Assembly (NCBI RefSeq): GCF_937958065.1
Contig: NZ_CALFXI010000106.1
Location: 1-54,144 of the forward strand
Length of the DNA: 54,144 nucleotides
Reading direction: 5' to 3'
Source of the DNA: an uncultured Steroidobacter sp.
Lineage (GTDB): Bacteria > Pseudomonadota > Gammaproteobacteria > Steroidobacterales > Steroidobacteraceae
Below the pieces are notes generated by a model. It saw only the letters and a list, made by a program, of their open reading frames with translations. It ran no database searches and was not told where the DNA came from. Positions 49,422 through 54,144 of the stretch are shown in pieces. Both the position numbers and the translations under genes were made by a program. Within the stretch, counting starts at the first letter, position 1. Every line of letters begins with the position of its first letter.

Positions 49422-49874
49422 ATGTTACTGGGTCAATTGAAGAAGATCTTTGGCGAGGAGCCCCTGCCGCGCGGCGTGCTGGAGGATCGCGAACCGTTCG
49501 AGCTGGCCACGGCGGCGTTGCTGCTGGAGTTGGCGCGCGCTGATTTTTCCGAGTCCGATGCCGAGGTGCAGGCCATCCGCCATCTGCTGCAGAAACGGTT
49601 CGAGCTGACCGACGAGGCGCTCGATGTGTTGATGGTGAACGCCGCGAAGCGTGCCGACAAGGCAGTGTCGCTACATGAATTCACGCATCGTCTGAATCGG
49701 GAATTGCCGGAAAGCGACAAGCTGCAGATCGTGGAGATGCTCTGGCGCGTCAGTCACGCCGACGGCCGGATCGACAAGCATGAGGAGCAGCTGGTCCAGC
49801 GGATCGCGGGGTTACTGCATATTTCTGATCGCGACCGGGTGCGATTGAAGTTGAAAGTGGTCGTCGATCGCTAG
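49422..49874 (+). CDS. TerB-family protein
   Basis: A 150-residue all-helical protein with a TerB-like domain (about 25-145). It has FELATAALLLELARADFSES, an acidic ADFSESDAEVQAIR segment and the second HADGRIDKHEEQLVQRIAGLLHI segment. The duplicated acidic Asp/Glu motifs are typical of TerB metal-binding helices. TerB proteins link to tellurite/stress responses and to membrane-associated complexes. Stand-alone copies like this are common in proteobacteria and poorly understood. It ends before a perfect hairpin shared with the convergent HU gene. Confidence 0.87.
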   Translation: MLLGQLKKIFGEEPLPRGVLEDREPFELATAALLLELARADFSESDAEVQAIRHLLQKRFELTDEALDVLMVNAAKRADKAVSLHEFTHRLNRELPESDKLQIVEMLWRVSHADGRIDKHEEQLVQRIAGLLHISDRDRVRLKLKVVVDR

Positions 49875-49884
49875 GGGAAGGGAA

Positions 49885-49908
49885 CGGCGCCGGACGGATC
49901 CGGCGCCG
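49885..49908. terminator. Bidirectional hairpin between terB-like and HU genes
   Basis: CGGCGCCGGA (49885-49894) pairs perfectly with TCCGGCGCCG (49899-49908) around CGGA, in the 59-bp gap between convergent genes. An A-rich run (GAAAAG) follows on the plus strand, giving CTTTTC on the minus strand before the stem. Confidence 0.6.
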
Positions 49909-49933
49909 CGAAAAGCAGCAGAACGGCGAACGC

Positions 49934-50245
49934 TCAGTTCACCATTTCCTTCAGGCTCTTCAGCGCAGCGATGCGCACCTTCTTGCTGGCGGGCTTCGCC
50001 TTGAAGGTCATCTTCTCGCCCGTGAACGGGTTGATGCCTTCGCGAGCCTTGGTGGCCGGCTTCTTCACGACCTTCATCTTCAGCAGGCCCGGCAGGGTGA
50101 ACAGTCCCGAACCCTTCAGGCTCTTCTTCACTACGCCGCTCAACGACTCAAACACATCGGACACTTGCTTCTTGGCAAGACCGGTGTCCTTGGAAATCTG
50201 CGCAAGGATCTCCGACTTGGTCGGCGCAGCATTCTTTTTTGCCAT
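49934..50245 (-). CDS. HU/IHF-family DNA-binding protein
   Basis: A 103-residue histone-like protein. It has APTKSEILAQISKDTGL (helix-turn), KKQVSDVFESL, a beta-arm region with the signature GINPFTGEKMTFKAKPASKKVRI and a Lys-rich body. It bends and compacts DNA as a dimer. A basic MAKKNAAPT N-terminal extension and KKSLKG/KPATK insertions make it longer than E. coli HU. The start at 50245 with an upstream AGGAG ribosome-binding site is preferred to the open frame extending to 50401. The 220-bp stretch upstream holds the probable promoter. Confidence 0.93.
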   Translation of the reverse strand: MAKKNAAPTKSEILAQISKDTGLAKKQVSDVFESLSGVVKKSLKGSGLFTLPGLLKMKVVKKPATKAREGINPFTGEKMTFKAKPASKKVRIAALKSLKEMVN

Positions 50246-50403
50246 TTGTAGTCTCCTGAGTAAGTGACAAATCGCGCCGTCTTGAAATGGATCGGTCGCG
50301 GGCAATCGCAAGACGCGCGGAAAATAGCACAAGATTTGCCGGGAAATAAGCAGCCGACCGGGTTTTTCGCCTATTTTTTCAGGCTCCGCGCGCTCCCGCA
50401 CGG

Positions 50404-50432
50404 CGACCCGGGGTGGCTTGCCGCCCGGGTCG
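50404..50432. terminator. GC-rich hairpin downstream of the DUF4426 gene
   Basis: CGACCCGGG (50404-50412) pairs with CCCGGGTCG (50424-50432). It is 34 bp beyond the DUF4426 stop when read leftwards and could terminate the yggS-proC-yggT-DUF4426 transcript before HU. No direct T tract. Confidence 0.4.
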
Positions 50433-50465
50433 TCGTCACGGGTGCGACTTAAGGGTATGCGAGCG

Positions 50466-50996
50466 CTAGTCGGCGACGAACTCGCGCTTCAACTTCACGT
50501 TGAAGGGAGCAGATTCGCCCTGCGGTGTGACATTGATGTCGAACACCAGGATTTCGGTGCCCGCGATCGTCACCTCGCCGATCGAGTAGATCGCTTCGCC
50601 TTCGGAAACACGGCGCATCTGGATATCCTTCAACTGACCGTTCAAGTTGTAGGCATCGACCGCCACGTTGGCTTCCACCGGCTTGCGCGGCGCATGCTCG
50701 GCTTCCTTGCGCAATACCGTCACGTTGAGCATGACCCGATTGCTACTGCGCTGGATGCCATAGGTGCGCGCGATATCGGGAGTCAGCCCGTCGGTGCGAA
50801 GCGCGTTGAAATGCACCTCGTAATTTCCGAAGTCCTTGAAGGTCTCGTCCAGTGCCTGCGCCGGCATGGCGCGGCGTTCCGGCTGTTCCGTGCAGCCGGT
50901 GAGCGCCATCGCCGCGAGCAGGGTCGCGGTCAGCGGCGCGATCAGTGAATTTCGGGAAGTGCGAACGGCGGTGTGCTTGAGGGTGTTATTGAGCAC
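50466..50996 (-). CDS. DUF4426 lipoprotein
   Basis: A 176-residue protein with a lipoprotein leader (LLAAMALTGC, lipobox Cys). The DUF4426 domain has DFGNYEVHFNALRTDGL, ARTYGIQRSSNRVMLNVTVL and KLKREFVAD at the end. The domain is typical of gammaproteobacteria and lies next to yggT/proC in many of them; its function is unknown. A GTG start at 50996 is chosen because AGGAG lies 7 bp upstream; the open frame extends seven codons further without a good ribosome-binding site. Confidence 0.87.
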   Translation of the reverse strand: MLNNTLKHTAVRTSRNSLIAPLTATLLAAMALTGCTEQPERRAMPAQALDETFKDFGNYEVHFNALRTDGLTPDIARTYGIQRSSNRVMLNVTVLRKEAEHAPRKPVEANVAVDAYNLNGQLKDIQMRRVSEGEAIYSIGEVTIAGTEILVFDINVTPQGESAPFNVKLKREFVAD

Positions 50997-51048
50997 CGAT
51001 GTTCTCCTGCAAGGCAATGGAGAACTGTTTATAGCACCGATCAGCGCG

Positions 51049-51582
51049 TCAGGTGATTGCGATGTTCAGCGCCTGCAGACCGATGATCACGAACAGCGCG
51101 GACAGGTCGAAGCCGCCCAGAGGTGGAATCACCCGGCGCACCGGACGCAGCAGCGGCTCGCACAGCGTGTCGATCAGCGCCGCGCCCGGGCTGTTGGTGC
51201 CCGGTGCGATCCAACTCAGGATGACGTACAGGAACAGGGCGAAGATGTAGAAGTTCAGGATGGTCCGGATCAGCGTCAGCACCACCGCATAGGCGAACTG
51301 CCCCGGCGTGAAGATCCACGGGTAACCGCCCAGCAACCACATCAGCGCGATTGCGGCGGCCTGCACGATGATGAGTGCGACGATGGACGCGGTGTCCACC
51401 TTGCCGATCGGCGGCAGCACCCTGCGCAGCGGCAGCACCAGCGGATTGGTCATGCGGATCACCGCCTGCGACAACTGGTTGCGGGACTCCGCTCGCGCCA
51501 GCGGCAACAACACGCGCAACAAGAAGACCGTGACCAGCAGCACCTGAAGCAAGGTGCCGACGATGAATCTGATTGCTTCCAT
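51049..51582 (-). CDS. yggT: YggT family integral membrane protein
   Basis: A 177-residue protein with two YggT repeats, each with two hydrophobic helices and the Pro-rich turn: NPLVLPLRRVLPPIG in the first half, EPLLRPVRRVIPPLGGFDLSALFVI in the second. The family is tied to osmotic and cell-division functions and normally follows proC, as here. Inner membrane. The SWIAPGTNSPGAALID stretch in the second repeat is typical. Confidence 0.93.
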   Translation of the reverse strand: MEAIRFIVGTLLQVLLVTVFLLRVLLPLARAESRNQLSQAVIRMTNPLVLPLRRVLPPIGKVDTASIVALIIVQAAAIALMWLLGGYPWIFTPGQFAYAVVLTLIRTILNFYIFALFLYVILSWIAPGTNSPGAALIDTLCEPLLRPVRRVIPPLGGFDLSALFVIIGLQALNIAIT

Positions 51583-51669
51583 GAAGGCGTTGGTAGTTCG
51601 CTGTTCGGGGTTGCTCGAGAAGGCAGACGAGGGCTGGCTTGCGGTAACTTCAACCTGTGCTGCCAGCCA

Positions 51670-52488
51670 CTAACTACCCAGTTCTTTGGCCAATTGCGCC
51701 GAGCGTTGAGCCGCGGCGGCGACGGCCTGCGAAAAGATAGCACGGACGTTGCTCGCTTCCAGATGCTTCAGCGCCGCTTCGGTGGTGCCGCCCTTGGAGG
51801 TCACCTGCTGACGCAAAGTTGCGGGCGAGTCGCTTGACTCGCGCGCCATGAATCCGGAGCCGTACGCGGTCTCGACCGCGAGCTTGCGCGCCACTTCCGC
51901 CGACAGGCCGAGCGACTGGCCGGCCGCTTCCAGCATTTCGATCAGCAGGAAGAAATATGCCGGGCCGCTGCCGGAGATCGCGGTCACGGTGTCCATGTCG
52001 GTTTCACGTTCCACCCACAATGTCGCGCCGACTGCGCCGAGAATCTGCTCGGCCAGCGCCCGGCTCTCTGCGGATACTTGCTCGTTCGCATACAGCGCGG
52101 TCACGCCGCAGCCTTGCAGCGCCGGACGATTCGGCATGCATCGCACGACCGGCACTCCGCCCGCCCAACGCTCGATGTCGGCGGCGAGAATGCCGGCGGC
52201 CACCGAGATCAGCAGCGGACGGTTGCGCTGAAGCTGCTCCTGCATCGAGCTGACCACGTTACGCAACTCCTGCGGCTTGACCGCGAGCAGTACCACGTTC
52301 GCATCGCGCACGGCATCGGCGTTGTTGCCGACGGTCTGTACCTTGTACTGAGTTTGCAGTGACTGCAGCGTCGGCGCGTGCGGATCGGCGACCACCAGCT
52401 GCGCCGGATCGGTGCCCTTGGCGATCAAGCCTCCGATCAGGCTGCGCCCCATGTTGCCGCCGCCGATGAATGCGATGCGTTGGTTCAT
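51670..52488 (-). CDS. proC: Pyrroline-5-carboxylate reductase
   Basis: A 272-residue enzyme. It has an N-terminal Rossmann domain with IAFIGGGNMGRSLIGGL and LLAVKPQEL, RCMPNRPALQGCGVTALYAN, the ISGSGPAYFFLLIEMLEAAGQSLGL signature near the active site and a C-terminal dimerisation domain (LRQQVTSKGGTTEAAL). It reduces 1-pyrroline-5-carboxylate to L-proline with NADPH, the last step of proline synthesis. It lies between yggS and yggT in the standard gammaproteobacterial order. Confidence 0.97.
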   Translation of the reverse strand: MNQRIAFIGGGNMGRSLIGGLIAKGTDPAQLVVADPHAPTLQSLQTQYKVQTVGNNADAVRDANVVLLAVKPQELRNVVSSMQEQLQRNRPLLISVAAGILAADIERWAGGVPVVRCMPNRPALQGCGVTALYANEQVSAESRALAEQILGAVGATLWVERETDMDTVTAISGSGPAYFFLLIEMLEAAGQSLGLSAEVARKLAVETAYGSGFMARESSDSPATLRQQVTSKGGTTEAALKHLEASNVRAIFSQAVAAAAQRSAQLAKELGS

Positions 52489-52551
52489 GACTCGAATACT
52501 TGTGTCGGGATGAATCCGTGGAGATCTATGCAGGGCGCTCGACCGTCGCGT

Positions 52552-53289
52552 TCACTTGCGCTGGCGTTCGCCGAACAAGGCGGTGCCGATTCTGACCCAT
52601 GTCGCGCCGGCCGCCACTGCCGCTTCCAGGTCCGCTGACATGCCCATCGACAAAGTATCGACCGCGAGGCCCGCATCCTGCAGCTGACGCTGACAAGCGA
52701 CGAGTTGTTCGAACAGCGCGCGCTGTTCATCGAAAGTATCGCGCGGTGGCGGAATGCACATCAGACCGCGCAGCTTGAGCTTGGGCAGCGCGGCCACGCT
52801 TCGCGCCAAGGACAACGCTTCTTCGGGCGGCACGCCACCCTTGCCGGGCTCGGGCACCAGGCTGACTTGCACACATATATTGAGTGGCGGGGCGTAATGC
52901 GGCCGCTGCTCGTTCAGACGCACGGCGATGCGCTCGCGATCCAGCGTATGGACCCAGTCGAAATGCTCCGCGACCGCGCGGGTCTTGTTGCCCTGGAGCT
53001 GGCCGGTGAAATGCCAGGTCAGCTGCAGATCCTGCAATTCCTGCAGCTTGGGCAGGGCTTCCTGCAGATAGTTTTCGCCGAAGTCGCGTTGGCCCAGCGC
53101 CGCCAGGGCGCGGATCGCGCTCGCCGGGTGGCCCTTACTGATTGCGAGCAGCTTCACGGAATCGCACAGTCTGCCCGCTTGCGACGCGGCGCCGGCGATG
53201 CGTTGCCGGGTTTGCGTCCAGTTATTCGCCAGGTCTGGAGTTGCGCTGTCTGTCACTGTGTCAGCCGAAATCTGCGGACCGGTTAACAT
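52552..53289 (-). CDS. yggS: PLP homeostasis protein YggS/PLPBP
   Basis: A 245-residue PLP-binding TIM-barrel protein. It has KLLAISKGHPASAIRAL (the Lys that binds PLP, normally in AVSKTKP; here AISKGHP), FGENYLQEA, WHFTGQLQGNKTRAV, LNICVQVSL, LRGLMCIPPP and LSMGMSADLEAAVAAGATWVRIGTALFG. It buffers free pyridoxal phosphate and affects amino-acid pools. It is divergent from pilT, as in many gammaproteobacteria, and followed by proC. Confidence 0.95.
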   Translation of the reverse strand: MLTGPQISADTVTDSATPDLANNWTQTRQRIAGAASQAGRLCDSVKLLAISKGHPASAIRALAALGQRDFGENYLQEALPKLQELQDLQLTWHFTGQLQGNKTRAVAEHFDWVHTLDRERIAVRLNEQRPHYAPPLNICVQVSLVPEPGKGGVPPEEALSLARSVAALPKLKLRGLMCIPPPRDTFDEQRALFEQLVACQRQLQDAGLAVDTLSMGMSADLEAAVAAGATWVRIGTALFGERQRK

Positions 53290-53317
53290 ATTGAGCCCGA
53301 TACCGCTCCGTTATACT
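53290..53317 (+). promoter_or_regulatory. Possible pilT promoter
   Basis: A good -10 box TATACT (53312-53317) has a weak -35 candidate near 53290-53295 (ATTGAG), 16 bp upstream. It lies in the shared region with the divergent yggS start. Confidence 0.4.
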
Positions 53318-53390
53318 GCCGCACGCTCATCTTTTGCGTCCGCACCCCCCGGCCGTTCCCGGCAGGGCCTGCGGATTGGAAGGAAGATTC

Positions 53391-54144
53391 ATGCCCGTCG
53401 ATATCGCGCAGCTGTTGGCTTTCGCCGTCAAGAACAATGCCTCGGATCTGCATCTGTCGGCCGGTGTGCCGCCGATGATCCGCGTCGACGGCGACATGAA
53501 GCGCGTCAACATGCCGGCGCTCACTCATAAGGAAGTACACAGCATGGTGTACGACATTATGAATGACAAGCAGCGCAAGGCTTATGAAGAGTTCTACGAG
53601 ACGGATTTCTCCTTCGAGATTCCCAAGCTGGCGCGCTTCCGCGTCAACGCATTCAATCAGAGTCGCGGCGCGGCCGCGGTGTTCCGCACCATTCCGTCGC
53701 TGATCATGTCGCTCGACGACTTGAACGCGCCGAAGATCTTCAAGGACCTGGCCATGCAGCCGCGCGGCCTGGTGCTGGTGACCGGGCCGACCGGTTCGGG
53801 CAAGTCGACGACCCTGGCGGCGATGGTCAACTACGTCAACGACAACAAGCCCGACCACATCATCACCATCGAAGACCCGATCGAGTTCGTGCACGAGAGC
53901 AAGCGCTCGCTGGTCAATCAGCGCGAAGTGCATCGAGACACGCTCGGCTTCTCCGAAGCGCTGCGCTCGGCGCTGCGCGAAGATCCCGACGTGGTGCTGG
54001 TCGGCGAAATGCGCGACCTCGAGACCATCCGCCTGGCGTTGACCGCGGCGGAAACCGGCCACCTGGTGTTCGGCACCCTGCACACCAGTTCCGCCGCCAA
54101 GACCATCGACCGTATCGTCGACGTGTTCCCGGCGGCCGAAAAAG
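53391..54144 (+). CDS. pilT: Type IV pilus retraction ATPase PilT (5' part, runs off the window)
   Basis: The first 251 residues of PilT. The N-terminal domain has MPVDIAQLLAFAVKNNASDL and HLSAGVPPMIRVDGD. The Walker A motif is VTGPTGSGKSTT (about 128-139), the Asp box is IITIEDPIEFVHE, the Walker B region is DPDVVLVGEMRDLETI and the His box is GHLVFGTLHTSSA. It is a hexameric motor that depolymerises type IV pili for twitching and DNA uptake. AAGGAAG precedes the ATG. No stop is reached by 54144, so the last roughly 90 residues lie outside the window. Confidence 0.95.
   Translation, partial: MPVDIAQLLAFAVKNNASDLHLSAGVPPMIRVDGDMKRVNMPALTHKEVHSMVYDIMNDKQRKAYEEFYETDFSFEIPKLARFRVNAFNQSRGAAAVFRTIPSLIMSLDDLNAPKIFKDLAMQPRGLVLVTGPTGSGKSTTLAAMVNYVNDNKPDHIITIEDPIEFVHESKRSLVNQREVHRDTLGFSEALRSALREDPDVVLVGEMRDLETIRLALTAAETGHLVFGTLHTSSAAKTIDRIVDVFPAAEK

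Noticed and set aside
1..54144. Search for CRISPR arrays, tRNA/rRNA genes, integrases or insertion sequences
   Set aside because: No regularly spaced repeats, no tRNA-like cloverleaf and no transposase or integrase motif were found by eye. A covariance-model scan could still reveal small RNAs.

Overview
The window is high-GC DNA from one chromosome. The gene set suggests a gammaproteobacterium of the Xanthomonadales/Nevskiales/Steroidobacteraceae type. The evidence is the pilT | yggS-proC-yggT-DUF4426 order at the right end, a Caulobacter/Xanthomonas-like xylan and xylose regulon, a TonB-receptor relic, and housekeeping genes typical of gammaproteobacteria (mltD, ppnN, htpG, FKBP). The taxonomic call is inference from gene content. 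I saw no rRNA, tRNA, CRISPR array, integrase or intact insertion sequence.

Region A (1-13.4 kb). An EEP-family hydrolase and a TRIC/YadS membrane protein are followed by a divergently read RpiR regulator and a tightly packed ten-gene sugar operon (2461-13340). The operon holds a class II aldolase homologue with altered metal ligands, a PfkB kinase, a stand-alone lipoyl domain, a fused E1 alpha/beta TPP dehydrogenase, an LsrF-like thiolase/aldolase, a pentulose-phosphate 3-epimerase, a RhaD-like aldolase fused to an SDR, a D-lyxose-type isomerase, a probable mutarotase-like protein and a sugar porter. Most junctions overlap or lie within a few bases. I do not recognise this combination as a textbook pathway, and it is the best candidate for an undescribed system here.

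Region B (13.4-17.7 kb). Unrelated genes: a BON protein, a DUF2459 lipoprotein, a membrane-anchored C13 (legumain-like) peptidase and a PafA-like phosphatase.

Region C (17.8-37.6 kb). A glucuronoxylan island. A Weimberg-type xylose operon (transporter, xylX, xylB, xylC, xylD) and a LacI regulator lie left of a divergent operon with GH67 alpha-glucuronidase, an SGNH acetylesterase, ManD mannonate dehydratase and a PA14-containing GH3. A convergent GH3 plus hexuronate-transporter operon follows. Four 14-bp palindromic sites fitting TGNTANCGNTANCA (one with a single mismatch) lie at the control regions of this island, implying one LacI-type regulon. The fourth site drives nothing intact: it precedes a frameshifted C-terminal relic of a TonB-dependent receptor, followed by a good terminator.

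Region D (37.9-54.1 kb). Core genes: mltD with four LysM repeats, a TTG-started lipoprotein, an L,D-transpeptidase, ppnN with an overlapping uncharacterised gene, an orphan ParA-like ATPase, htpG behind a heat-shock-type promoter, a lipoprotein FKBP, a YbhB/PEBP protein, an alpha/beta hydrolase, a TerB-like protein, an HU-type protein, DUF4426, yggT, proC, yggS and the 5' part of pilT, which runs off the right edge.
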